Source of the DNA: Bacillota bacterium
GTDB taxonomy: Bacteria; Bacillota; Clostridia; Christensenellales; UMGS416
Length of the DNA: 37,108 bases
Direction of reading: 5' to 3'
Assembly (NCBI GenBank): GCA_023428265.1
Contig: JAEYYW010000032.1
Span: 1 to 37,108, forward strand
The notes beneath the pieces are model-generated. The model searched no databases and had not been told where the DNA came from. It was given only the letters and a program-made list of their open reading frames with translations. The translations under genes and the position numbers were made by a program. Shown piece after piece: positions 22,337-30,714 of the stretch. Position 1 is the first letter of the stretch. Every line of letters begins with the position of its first letter.

Positions 22337-23665
22337 ATGGTCATTCCCTTTTCGCCACCCGATATCACTGAAAGGGAAATCGGCGCGATCTCCGAGGTGA
22401 TGCGCAGCGGCTGGATCACCACCGGTGCAAAAGCAAAGGAGTTCGAGAAGAGGATTGCCGAATGCATCCATACACCGCGTGTGGCCTGCATGAACTCCGC
22501 CACTTCGGCAATGGAAATGACACTGCGCATCCTTGGCATCGGGCCGGGTGATGAGGTGATTACATCCGCGTATACCTATACGGCCACTGCCAGTGTGATC
22601 TATCACGTCGGGGCAAAGATCGTTTTGGTTGACACTGCGCGCGGCTCCTACCAAATGGATTATGAGATGCTCTGCAACGCGATCACACCCCGCACAAAGG
22701 CCATCATCGCCGTGGATGTCGCGGGTGTCATCTGCGATTATGTGAGTATTTATCTGGCTGTAGAAGCGAAGAGAGCCCTGTTCTCACCTTCGAATGACCT
22801 TCAGCGGGCTTATGGCCGCATCATCGTCATCGCTGACGCTGCCCATTCGTTTGGCGCCTGGGCACAGTTTGGCGGGCTGAAGAAAATGAGCGGCGAAATC
22901 GCCGATTTCACATGCTTCTCATTTCATGCCGTCAAAAACCTGACTACCGCCGAGGGAGGGGCCGTGACCTGGAAGGCCCACGAGCAGCTGGACAGCGAAT
23001 GGCTTTATCAGGAGTTCATGCTCATCTCCTTGCATGGCCAGACAAAGGACGCCTTTGCCAAGACGAAACTGGGCGCTTGGGAGTATGACATCATGTCTCC
23101 AGCCTATAAGTGCAACATGACGGACCTGACGGCGGCGTTCGGCCTGATGCAGCTTGAACGGTATCCCGATTTGCTGAAGCGCCGGCACCAGATTGTTGAA
23201 ATTTACGACAATGCCCTGGCGGAGTCCGGCCTTGACATCCTAAGGCATTTCGATGATGACTTCTGCTCCAGCATGCACCTCTATCTTGTCCGGATGCCGG
23301 GCTGTGACGCTGGTTTGCGCCACAAGGTCATCGAGCAGATGACCGAACATGATATCTCCGTCAACGTTCATTACAAGCCTCTGCCAATGCTGACGGCTTA
23401 CAAAAACCTCGGGTTTAGCATCAGTGATTATCCCAATGCCTATTCCCAGTATGAAAACGAGATTTCGCTGCCGCTGCACACGAAGCTCACCGACGAGGAT
23501 GCCGGATATGTGGCCGGCACCCTTCTCAGTTGCCTGGACACCGTGCTCAGGCCGGCGGTTTTCGTGCCGGCGCGTGCGGACTTTACACTCCATGAGCACC
23601 AGAGACTGCCAGGCGGAAAGCCGGACAGCCCGGGGGAAGGCACAGAAAGCAAGATGGTGGGCTGA
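22337..23665 (+). CDS. DegT/DnrJ/EryC1/StrS family aminotransferase
   Basis: A PLP-dependent enzyme that converts a keto sugar nucleotide to an amino sugar, probably UDP-4-keto or 3-keto sugar. Visible are the GWITTGAKAKEFE substrate segment, NSATSAM for PLP phosphate binding, Asp167 in IADAAHSFGA, and the PLP lysine Lys200 in CFSFHAVKN. The 442 residues exceed the usual 370-400: there is an insert before IIVIADAAH (about residues 136-160) and a hydrophilic C-terminal tail of some 45 residues. The start is either ATG 22337 or GTG 22328, which shares the AGGAAAG site. No 4,6-dehydratase is in the window. With the next two genes it resembles a bacillosamine-type set (transferase, acetyltransferase, aminotransferase). 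Confidence 0.9.
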   Translation: MVIPFSPPDITEREIGAISEVMRSGWITTGAKAKEFEKRIAECIHTPRVACMNSATSAMEMTLRILGIGPGDEVITSAYTYTATASVIYHVGAKIVLVDTARGSYQMDYEMLCNAITPRTKAIIAVDVAGVICDYVSIYLAVEAKRALFSPSNDLQRAYGRIIVIADAAHSFGAWAQFGGLKKMSGEIADFTCFSFHAVKNLTTAEGGAVTWKAHEQLDSEWLYQEFMLISLHGQTKDAFAKTKLGAWEYDIMSPAYKCNMTDLTAAFGLMQLERYPDLLKRRHQIVEIYDNALAESGLDILRHFDDDFCSSMHLYLVRMPGCDAGLRHKVIEQMTEHDISVNVHYKPLPMLTAYKNLGFSISDYPNAYSQYENEISLPLHTKLTDEDAGYVAGTLLSCLDTVLRPAVFVPARADFTLHEHQRLPGGKPDSPGEGTESKMVG

Positions 23666-23668
23666 CCC

Positions 23669-24307
23669 ATGTACAGGTTATTCTGGAAACGCCTTTTTGA
23701 TCTTCTGATCGCTCTGCTGGTATTGCCGCTTTGGCTGGTTCTGCTGGCGGTCGTGGGGCCGATCCTCTATTTGCAGGATCGTGGAAGTGTGTTCTACAAC
23801 GCGCCCAGGCTCGGGAAAAACGGAAAAGTGTTCACGATGTTCAAATTCAGGACAATGCGCATGCACGCGCCCGACATCCGCAACGAAGATGGATCAACAT
23901 ATAACGCTGCCGATGATCCCAGGGTGACGCCGATTGGCCGGCTCCTGCGCAAGACCAGCCTGGACGAAACGCCGCAGCTGCTGAACATCCTGAAGGGCGA
24001 CATGAGCGTCATCGGCCCCCGCCCGGATCTGCCGGAGCATATCTCAAGCTATAGCGACTTCGAGCGCCGCAAGCTGGAAATCCGGCCGGGCGTAACTGGT
24101 TTCAGCCAAGCCTATTTCCGGAATTCGGTGCAGTGGAAGGAACGCATCCGGAATGATATTTATTACATCGATCACCTGACCTTCCGGTTTGATGTAAAAA
24201 TCCTGATCAAAACAGCTTTGTCAGTCCTCAGATGTGAAGGTGTTTATAAGATTCCTGAAAGGCCGTCCGGCAGTGCCGGCAAAGGCACGCAGGAGGCCCT
24301 CCGATGA
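23669..24307 (+). CDS. Initiating sugar-phosphate transferase (undecaprenyl-phosphate acceptor)
   Basis: This membrane enzyme starts the repeat unit by moving a sugar-1-phosphate onto undecaprenyl phosphate. The 212 residues fit the small PglC/EpsL-type polyprenyl-phosphate phosphoglycosyltransferases: one N-terminal hydrophobic helix (LFDLLIALLVLPLWLVLLAV), then KFRTMR, the catalytic Asp-Glu in KTSLDETPQLLNILKGDMS, and VIGPRPDLPE. It starts 3 bp after the aminotransferase and overlaps the next gene by 4 bp (ATGA). Donor sugar could be a diamino sugar made by the neighbouring aminotransferase and acetyltransferase, but galactose or GlcNAc cannot be excluded. Confidence 0.92.
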   Translation: MYRLFWKRLFDLLIALLVLPLWLVLLAVVGPILYLQDRGSVFYNAPRLGKNGKVFTMFKFRTMRMHAPDIRNEDGSTYNAADDPRVTPIGRLLRKTSLDETPQLLNILKGDMSVIGPRPDLPEHISSYSDFERRKLEIRPGVTGFSQAYFRNSVQWKERIRNDIYYIDHLTFRFDVKILIKTALSVLRCEGVYKIPERPSGSAGKGTQEALR

Positions 24308-25116
24308 ACCGGCAGGATGATGCGGGTTGCCTCGATGCAACCTTCAGCGAGCTCAGGTGGGACACCGATTTTTTCGGCATCCCTTGCGCCAAGGCAGTCC
24401 TGAACCGGCCAGTGGGGAAGGAACGATGGGAATCGCTGATGGCGCTGTTTCGCGAGTACCGGTTTGTCTCCATAGAGAACCGCTGCTCGGAGCCTGCCAA
24501 CGCGCAATGGATCGGCGCCAACTTGCCCGCTTTCCTGGCGGATGTAAACATACAGTTCAGTAAGCAGGTCGTTCCGGTTTGCGATTACCCGGAGCAAATT
24601 TCAATCCATGAAGCAATGAGTCAGGACGACGCGGTGCTTGCACTGGCGGACTTCCGCTATTCCAAATTCCTGGAAGACCCTGGGCTCGCGCAGAGGGGCG
24701 GGCCTTTGGTCTACTGGCATTGGCTCGCCAATGCCTTCGGCCAACCGGGCAAGTATTTTGCCGTGGCGTCGGATGGGCAAGGCAGGAGGACCGGGTTCGC
24801 GCTGTTTTCCTTTCTGGATGGGGCCTGTGTCATTGAGCTGATCTCCGTAGCCTCCGGCGCCACCAACAGCGGGATTGGCACGCGGCTGATCCAAGCCGTT
24901 GAATGCGAGGCCAACCGGCATGGTTGCAGGGAAATGCATGTGGGGACGCAGGTGCGCAACGCCGCGGCGATCAACTTTTACCACAAGGCAGGGTTCCGGC
25001 AGGCCGGCTGCCACCAGATTTTTCATTTGTGGGCCCACGATGGGGCGGCACGAGAGGGAGATTATGAGGAAAGCATTGATCGTATCCACGGTGAGCAGGC
25101 AGTTCTTTCTGTTTGA
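24304..25116 (+). CDS. GNAT-family N-acetyltransferase, probably amino-sugar modifying
   Basis: The 270-residue product has an N-terminal region of about 110 residues that begins FSELRWDTDFFGIPCAKA, as in WecD-type sugar-nucleotide N-acetyltransferases, then a GNAT domain. The acetyl-CoA loop is SGATNSGIGTRLIQAVE, followed by NAAAINFYHKAGF. WecD-type enzymes acetylate dTDP-4-amino sugars, so this could finish the amino sugar made by the DegT enzyme. Its 3' end overlaps the next glycosyltransferase by 53 bp, which is longer than usual in this operon; the last 15-20 residues may be dispensable tail. Confidence 0.85.
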   Translation: MNRQDDAGCLDATFSELRWDTDFFGIPCAKAVLNRPVGKERWESLMALFREYRFVSIENRCSEPANAQWIGANLPAFLADVNIQFSKQVVPVCDYPEQISIHEAMSQDDAVLALADFRYSKFLEDPGLAQRGGPLVYWHWLANAFGQPGKYFAVASDGQGRRTGFALFSFLDGACVIELISVASGATNSGIGTRLIQAVECEANRHGCREMHVGTQVRNAAAINFYHKAGFRQAGCHQIFHLWAHDGAAREGDYEESIDRIHGEQAVLSV

Positions 25117-26227
25117 GCGGTGCAACATTGACGTGCTGCAATCATTGGGTTATGAGGTGCATGCGGCGGCGAATTTCTGTGATGAAAGCGACAGGCTTTC
25201 GGAAGTGCCGATTGTCAGGCACCCGTTTTGCATCCGGCGTTCCCCGTTCTCCCTTCAAAACATTGCTGCGTACAGGCAGCTGAAGCGGCTGATGATGGCA
25301 GAAGAATTTGACTTGGTCCATTGCCATTCACCGGTGGGCGGGGTGCTGGCAAGGATCGCGGCAAAAGCTGTCCGGCTGTCGCCCGTGATTTATACGACCC
25401 ACGGTTTCCACTTCTACGGGGGGGCCCCGGTCATCAACTGGCTCCTCTATTACCCGGTCGAACGGATCCTAGCAAGATCAACCGACCTGCTGATCACGAT
25501 CAACCAGGAAGACTTCCGCAGGGCTCGAAGCTTCGGAGCCAAAAACGTGTCATATGTCCCCGGCATCGGGATCGATACAGGCAAATACCATGACGCACCG
25601 GTTGACAAAGACCAAAAGCGCGACGAGCTGCGGTTGCCCCGCGGCGCTTTTCTCCTGCTCTCCGTCGGTGAACTCAACAAGAACAAGAATCACGAAGCGA
25701 TACTCCGGGCGCTTGCCGCGATCCATGACCCAAACATACAGTATGCCGTCTGCGGGCAAGGGCCGCTGGAGGGATATCTGCGCCGTCTGGCAAAGTCTCT
25801 TGGCGTAGAAAGCAGGTTTCACCTGCTCGGCTATCGGAATGACCTTCCCGAGGTCTATCCTGCGGCAGATGTGTTCCTGCTTCCCTCCTATCGGGAAGGC
25901 CTTTCCGCGTCGATGCTCGAGAGCATGTGCTGCGGGCTGCCGGTGGTCTGCTCAGACATCCGGGGCAACCGCGATCTGATCCAGCACGGTGAAGGCGGCT
26001 ATCTGGCAAAGCCGGGCGATGTGGAAGGGTTCGCGGCGTGCATCATGAGGCTGGCGGGAAACGAGGAGCTGCGTGCCGCGATGGGCCGGCGCAACCGTGA
26101 TGAGGCGGGGAAATATTGCCAGGAGACCGTAAAGCATGAGATGGCCGCGCTTTATGAATCCTGTGCAGCATGCCGCACGGTGACAAAAAGCAACAAGGCT
26201 GCCCGGATGTATGAAGTGATTGAATAA
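25064..26227 (+). CDS. GT4 glycosyltransferase, EpsD-like
   Basis: A 387-residue retaining glycosyltransferase of the GT-B fold, building the repeat unit on the cytoplasmic face. The N-terminal domain has HCHSPVGGVLARIAAK and IYTTHGFHFYGGAPVINWLLYYPVE, strongly resembling Bacillus EpsD. The C-terminal nucleotide-sugar domain has GELNKNKNHEAIL and the E-x7-E motif in REGLSASMLESMCCGLPVV. I chose ATG 25064 with GAGAGGGAG upstream; in-frame sequence before it is the GNAT gene in another frame. Donor and acceptor are unknown. Confidence 0.92.
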   Translation: MRKALIVSTVSRQFFLFERCNIDVLQSLGYEVHAAANFCDESDRLSEVPIVRHPFCIRRSPFSLQNIAAYRQLKRLMMAEEFDLVHCHSPVGGVLARIAAKAVRLSPVIYTTHGFHFYGGAPVINWLLYYPVERILARSTDLLITINQEDFRRARSFGAKNVSYVPGIGIDTGKYHDAPVDKDQKRDELRLPRGAFLLLSVGELNKNKNHEAILRALAAIHDPNIQYAVCGQGPLEGYLRRLAKSLGVESRFHLLGYRNDLPEVYPAADVFLLPSYREGLSASMLESMCCGLPVVCSDIRGNRDLIQHGEGGYLAKPGDVEGFAACIMRLAGNEELRAAMGRRNRDEAGKYCQETVKHEMAALYESCAACRTVTKSNKAARMYEVIE

Positions 26228-26248
26228 TCCTCAAAGGACAGTGCCGAT

Positions 26249-27163
26249 ATGACGGGACACCGCATGATAAACGCCGTTTACAGGCCGAACTGGCGCCTGG
26301 CCATACGGGAGCTTCACAATCCGGACGCTCCGCTCCCCTCCCCGGGAGGCTTCACCGAGTATGCAACGCTTGAGACCCCCGGCGGCGGCTGGTGCGCTGA
26401 TCCCTTCCTCCTGGAAAACGACGGCAGGCTTTATGTTTTCTGCGAGTATTTTGAACAGTCCGGGAACAGAGGCGCAATCGCCGCCGGCGAGCTCATCGGT
26501 GGCAGGCTTGTGGATCTGCGGGTAGTGATCCGGAATGAGTACCACATGTCCTACCCCTGCGTTTTCCGCCATGGGGGAGCTTGCTATATGGTTCCGGAAA
26601 CAGCCGACGGAGGCAGGATCGATCTGTACCGCGCCGTGGAGCTGCCATACGCCTGGCAGCTGGATTCCACGCTCGCCAAGGATATCCGGTGTGCTGACAT
26701 AACGGTCTTCGAGCACGAGGGCCTGCTCTATGCAATTGGCTTTAAACTGGCAGGCCGCCGAAACAAGATCTGCGTGTTCCGTTTGGACATGACGGTTAAG
26801 TCATTGGAGACCATCTGCGAGATTGACGATTCCGGAGAGGGCCGGCCAGCCGGCAGCATCATTCTCCGGGATGGAGCTCTGCTTCGGCCGGCTCAGGTCT
26901 CAATCAGGAAATACGGCGAGAGCATTCAGTTCAAGGAGATCCTCTCAATTGCCAAAGGCTCCTTCTTGGAGCAAACGCGCTCCGTGCTGGAAGGAAAAGA
27001 CGTGAGCATCGGCAATGGGAGAGCCGCCGACCGCATCCATACGATCAACCGTTGCGGAACCATGGAGATCATCGACTTTTCCATCGACACCCTTGACCTG
27101 TTTCGCCCGTTCCGGTTGCTTCTGTCGAGGTTCCGTAAAATGCAGGTGGTGCAGTGGCAATGA
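26249..27163 (+). CDS. Beta-propeller protein resembling the GINT1 N-terminal domain
   Basis: I recognise the fold class but not a proven function. The 304 residues contain repeated propeller-type strands such as WCADPFLLENDGRLYVFCEYFE, YHMSYPCVFRHGGACYMVPE and DITVFEHEGLLYAIGF. These resemble the N-terminal domain of glucosamine inositolphosphorylceramide transferase and GH43-like five-bladed propellers. Proteins with this domain occur in bacterial surface-polysaccharide loci, sometimes fused to formyltransferase or transferase domains. No signal peptide is seen. The start at 26249 has AAAGGA ten bases upstream; ATG 26264 is an alternative. It overlaps the following GT4 gene by 4 bp. It may bind or modify a sugar nucleotide or the lipid-linked unit. 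Confidence 0.7.
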   Translation: MTGHRMINAVYRPNWRLAIRELHNPDAPLPSPGGFTEYATLETPGGGWCADPFLLENDGRLYVFCEYFEQSGNRGAIAAGELIGGRLVDLRVVIRNEYHMSYPCVFRHGGACYMVPETADGGRIDLYRAVELPYAWQLDSTLAKDIRCADITVFEHEGLLYAIGFKLAGRRNKICVFRLDMTVKSLETICEIDDSGEGRPAGSIILRDGALLRPAQVSIRKYGESIQFKEILSIAKGSFLEQTRSVLEGKDVSIGNGRAADRIHTINRCGTMEIIDFSIDTLDLFRPFRLLLSRFRKMQVVQWQ

Positions 27164-28254
27164 GAAAAAGCTCTGAACACAAACGAATCGTGTTCCTGAT
27201 CGGCAACCTGCAGCGCCACGGAGCGGAAAAGGTGATTGTATTGCTGGCGGAGCATTTCCACAAAGAAGGCTGGGCCGTCGATATCCTCACACTGCTCGAT
27301 GAGAAGTGCGACTATCCACTGAGCCAAGGGTTACGGCATATCCCGGTCTGCAGGCCAAACAAGCGATATGCCGCCAACATACTGTTCTGGATCCGGGGCA
27401 TCCGCCGCTTTATGCGGGCAGAGCAGCCGCAGGCCGTTGTTTCATTCGTAGCCCGCATCAACCTGCTGACAATCCTTGCTTGCCTGGGCCTGAAAATGCG
27501 CATCATTGCTTCCGAGCGCAACGACCCTTCCGCCGACGGCAGGAGCTTGCTCACCAGGCTGGCGACGCATGTTTTGTACGGCTATGCGGATTGCATTGTT
27601 TTTCAGACGAAGTGGGCGCAGTCCTGCTTCCCCTCTGGAATCAGGCAAAAGGGCGTTGTTATTCCCAACCCTGTGCGGGTGTCAACCCGCGCCACGGCGC
27701 CAGCAAGGGGGAAAATCGTAGCGGTTGGCCGAATGGAGCCGCAAAAGAACCATTGCCTGCTCCTGGATGCGTTCTCGGTCATCAGGAAACGGCATCCGGA
27801 GTGCGTTCTTCACATCTATGGCGATGGTTCACTCATGGAAACGATAGAGACCCGCGCCCAAGAGTTGAATATCCGGGACTCTGTGATCTTGCCCGGCAGT
27901 GTGCCCGATGTGCATGAAAAAATCGCCGACGCAGCAATGTTTGTGCTGCCCTCCGACTACGAGGGCTTATCCAATGCCCTGCTTGAGGCATTGATGATGG
28001 GGCTGCCGTGTATATCCACGCGATGTGCCGGATCCAACGAAGCAATCCGGGACGGTGTGAACGGCTTGCTGGTGCCTGTCAGGAGCGGGGAAAAGCTTGC
28101 TGAAGCGATGGAACGGCTGCTCGAAGACCGCGAGCTTGCCGGGCGTCTCGGCGCAGCAGCGGCACTTCTGTCCGAACCGTATTGCTGCGAAACAGTGCTG
28201 CGGCAATGGGATGCAGCCGTTACAGGCGGCCCCAGGGAGGCCTCTGCAGTTTGA
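27160..28254 (+). CDS. GT4 glycosyltransferase
   Basis: A 364-residue GT-B enzyme. Near the N-terminus it has IVFLIGNLQRHGAEKVIVLLAEH, the GxxxGGAE-type acceptor-domain signature, and in the C-terminal domain VGRMEPQKNHCLLLDAF and the E-x7-E motif in YEGLSNALLEALMMGLPCIST. It starts at ATG 27160, which overlaps the previous stop (ATGA), with AGGTGG upstream. The downstream neighbour is a clear paralogue. Sugar specificity is unknown. Confidence 0.92.
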   Translation: MRKSSEHKRIVFLIGNLQRHGAEKVIVLLAEHFHKEGWAVDILTLLDEKCDYPLSQGLRHIPVCRPNKRYAANILFWIRGIRRFMRAEQPQAVVSFVARINLLTILACLGLKMRIIASERNDPSADGRSLLTRLATHVLYGYADCIVFQTKWAQSCFPSGIRQKGVVIPNPVRVSTRATAPARGKIVAVGRMEPQKNHCLLLDAFSVIRKRHPECVLHIYGDGSLMETIETRAQELNIRDSVILPGSVPDVHEKIADAAMFVLPSDYEGLSNALLEALMMGLPCISTRCAGSNEAIRDGVNGLLVPVRSGEKLAEAMERLLEDRELAGRLGAAAALLSEPYCCETVLRQWDAAVTGGPREASAV

Positions 28255-29333
28255 AAAGCATTTTGTTCGTCATTCCCAGTCTGTCTGGCGGCGGCGCTGA
28301 AAGGGTTGTCTCCATCTGGGCCTCTGCGCTTGCCAAACTGGGCGAACGCGTTCATCTGCTGGTTTTCTTCAGGACGAGCGATGAATACGGTCTGGATGAT
28401 TCCGTCCTTCTCCACTCCATTAGCCCAGGCAAGGAGGAGCATGACAGACTGCAGCTGTGGAAGAAACTCCTTGCCGTAAGGCGGGCACTGAAGGAAATCA
28501 GGCCCGATGTTGTGATTCCTTTTCTTCCGCATGTCGGCTTGCTGGTCACCGCCGCCCGGCTCGGCCTGCCCATCGCCGTGATCGAAACAATTCGAAACAA
28601 TCCTCACACAGTTCCGGAAAGCAGGCTATTCCGCTGGTTGCGGAACCTGTCCGTCGCCCTCTCCCGGCGCTGCATCGTGCAGACGGAGGCGCAGCTCCGT
28701 TATTTCCCGCGCTGGCTGCGCAGGCGTATGGCCGTCTTTGCCAACCCTGTGTCAAATGAATTCTGCGAAACCCGCAAGCAGTTTGGGGAAAAGAAGATCC
28801 GGAAAATAATCGTTGCGGGCAGACTGGTGGAGCAAAAGAATTACCCGCTGTTGATCCGTGCCTTCACAGGAGCTGCGGGAAAGGACAAGAGCATTGAGCT
28901 TGACATTTATGGCGAAGGCCCGCTCCGAAATGCGCTCGAAGTGATGATCTCGCAAGCTGGCCTGCAGGATCGCGTGCGCCTGCGCGGCAGGGCCGGTGAT
29001 ATGGCGGAAGCCTTGCTGCACGGCGACCTTTATGTGCTCTCCTCAAGCTATGAGGGGATGCCGAACTCCCTGATGGAGGCCATGGCGGAAGGGCTCCCCT
29101 GCATCTCCACCGATTGCCCGACCGGGCCTGCCGACCTGATTGTGAGCGGCGTGAATGGCTTGCTGGTGCCTGCCGGCGATGCCCCCGCGCTGGAGCGGGC
29201 GATGCTATGGATGATCGGAAACACAGACATTGCCGTTGAGATGGGCAGCCGGGCAAGAAAGATAATACTGGGCCGGCATTCCGCAATCGCCAGCGCCACG
29301 GCGCTCAGAGATTTCATCGAGTCTATCCAGTGA
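28251..29333 (+). CDS. GT4 glycosyltransferase, TTG start
   Basis: A 360-residue GT-B enzyme with ILFVIPSLSGGGAERVVS at the start, IVAGRLVEQKNYPLLIRAF in the nucleotide-binding half and the E-x7-E motif in YEGMPNSLMEAMAEGLPCIST. I chose TTG 28251, overlapping the previous stop as TTGA, because AGGGAGG at 28234-28240 is well placed and the hydrophobic first strand begins there. An ATG at 28182 would read the previous gene in another frame. It closely resembles the preceding glycosyltransferase, suggesting an old tandem duplication. Confidence 0.9.
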   Translation: MKSILFVIPSLSGGGAERVVSIWASALAKLGERVHLLVFFRTSDEYGLDDSVLLHSISPGKEEHDRLQLWKKLLAVRRALKEIRPDVVIPFLPHVGLLVTAARLGLPIAVIETIRNNPHTVPESRLFRWLRNLSVALSRRCIVQTEAQLRYFPRWLRRRMAVFANPVSNEFCETRKQFGEKKIRKIIVAGRLVEQKNYPLLIRAFTGAAGKDKSIELDIYGEGPLRNALEVMISQAGLQDRVRLRGRAGDMAEALLHGDLYVLSSSYEGMPNSLMEAMAEGLPCISTDCPTGPADLIVSGVNGLLVPAGDAPALERAMLWMIGNTDIAVEMGSRARKIILGRHSAIASATALRDFIESIQ

Positions 29334-29355
29334 ATGATTTGATACAGAGGTAGTT

Positions 29356-30714
29356 ATGGAGCTCACAAGAGAAGCCATTCCGGGTGTGCCGCTCCTGCAA
29401 AGGGTCTCTCAGCCGTTTCGGAAATACCAGCTGGCCCTTACCGTCATACTGGCCTTTTGCTACATCCTTTGCAAAAGCCTGGGCAGCGATGCAGGCGCCA
29501 TTGCCTTTTTCCTGTTGATGTCGTTGAACATCCTGTTCAGCGGCGTTGCCCAGATCACCTGTTTCCTGTTCTTCTTCACACCGCTCTTCCTTTATGTGAC
29601 GCTGGGGACATTCCCGCTCTATAATGTGATCCTGCTGGTGCTTTTCCTCAAGCGGTGCTTTGTTGAGAGAGCCAAGATTCCTGTTTATCCGCTGCTTGCC
29701 CTATTGCTGTTGGCAATCATTGAGCTCAGTGGGATGCTGGTCTCGGGCGCGGATTTTTCCTTCAACCAGGTCAAGTTCTTCCTGATCATACTGGCAACCG
29801 CGATGCAGCTTTATCAGCCCCCGGAAGGTTACGACAATCGCCAGGGGGCGAAATATCTTGTCTGCGGCACAACGCTGTTTGCTGCGTTTTATATTGCTGA
29901 AAACTTCAACTCAGTGCTCAGCAGTTCCACGCGGACCGGTGGCCTGGGAGACCTTGATCCGAACACATACGCGCTCTACAACCTGTTTGCGCTGTCTGTC
30001 GCTATACTGTTTCTTTTAAGCCGCACACTCAGCAAAAGGGAGACCGTGCTGTATTGCGTCATTGTCGTGGTGTTGACGCTGGCGGGGCTCATGACGCTGT
30101 CAAAAACATTTGTGCTGTGCATGTGCCTCATGTTTGTGCTGTACTTCCTTGCCAGCCGCAGGAAACTCGGCATATTGGTCCTCACGATACTGCTTTCGGC
30201 GCTACTCTTTTTCTCAATCCAGTATGTCAGCTTTCTGAATGATGTGTTCAACACCATTGTGGGCCGATTCACCGCATCCTCCATGATGTCAGGCCTGACC
30301 ACCGGCCGCAGTGATATCTACGCCGAGTTCCTTTCGGCCCTGGCGCACAACCCGCTCATCTGCTTCACAGGCAGCGGCATGTATTCCTATCTGCAGATTC
30401 TTGGCATGGAAATCCGGCCGCACAACTGCATCATTGAAATGATTTGCGCGTGGGGCATATTCGGCATGGGTGCGGTGATATATATGTATATGAAAGGGAA
30501 GGACAGCTACAAAAACCGGATCCGTTACCATGGCAAGGTCCCCCTGGCCGGCATGATACCATTGGTTACGCTGGTTGTGTTTATGCAGTCCCTCACGCTG
30601 ATGTTTGAAGAAGCGACGTATGCATACCTTTGCATGGCAATTATGGTGATGTACAACCCCAGCCTGCGCCACGCAACGACGGCGGCCAGCGATTGCCGGA
30701 GATGGAGCCAATGA
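29356..30714 (+). CDS. Wzy-like O-antigen/EPS polymerase
   Basis: A 452-residue membrane protein with about 10-12 hydrophobic helices and a larger extracytoplasmic loop in the second half, the layout of Wzy polymerases and O-antigen ligases. The segment TGGLGDLDPNTYALYNLFALS and the later GSGMYSYLQILGMEIRPHNCIIEM fit the ligase/polymerase superfamily, in which a loop His is often important. It would join lipid-linked repeat units outside the membrane. Sequence identity in this family is low, so the call rests on topology and context (next to a flippase and glycosyltransferases). ATG has an AGAGGTAGTT site. Confidence 0.85.
   Translation: MELTREAIPGVPLLQRVSQPFRKYQLALTVILAFCYILCKSLGSDAGAIAFFLLMSLNILFSGVAQITCFLFFFTPLFLYVTLGTFPLYNVILLVLFLKRCFVERAKIPVYPLLALLLLAIIELSGMLVSGADFSFNQVKFFLIILATAMQLYQPPEGYDNRQGAKYLVCGTTLFAAFYIAENFNSVLSSSTRTGGLGDLDPNTYALYNLFALSVAILFLLSRTLSKRETVLYCVIVVVLTLAGLMTLSKTFVLCMCLMFVLYFLASRRKLGILVLTILLSALLFFSIQYVSFLNDVFNTIVGRFTASSMMSGLTTGRSDIYAEFLSALAHNPLICFTGSGMYSYLQILGMEIRPHNCIIEMICAWGIFGMGAVIYMYMKGKDSYKNRIRYHGKVPLAGMIPLVTLVVFMQSLTLMFEEATYAYLCMAIMVMYNPSLRHATTAASDCRRWSQ

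Noticed and set aside
21593..22654. A 353-codon minus-strand frame across the NusG-paralogue gene
   Set aside because: It is antisense to three well-supported genes and shows no domain.
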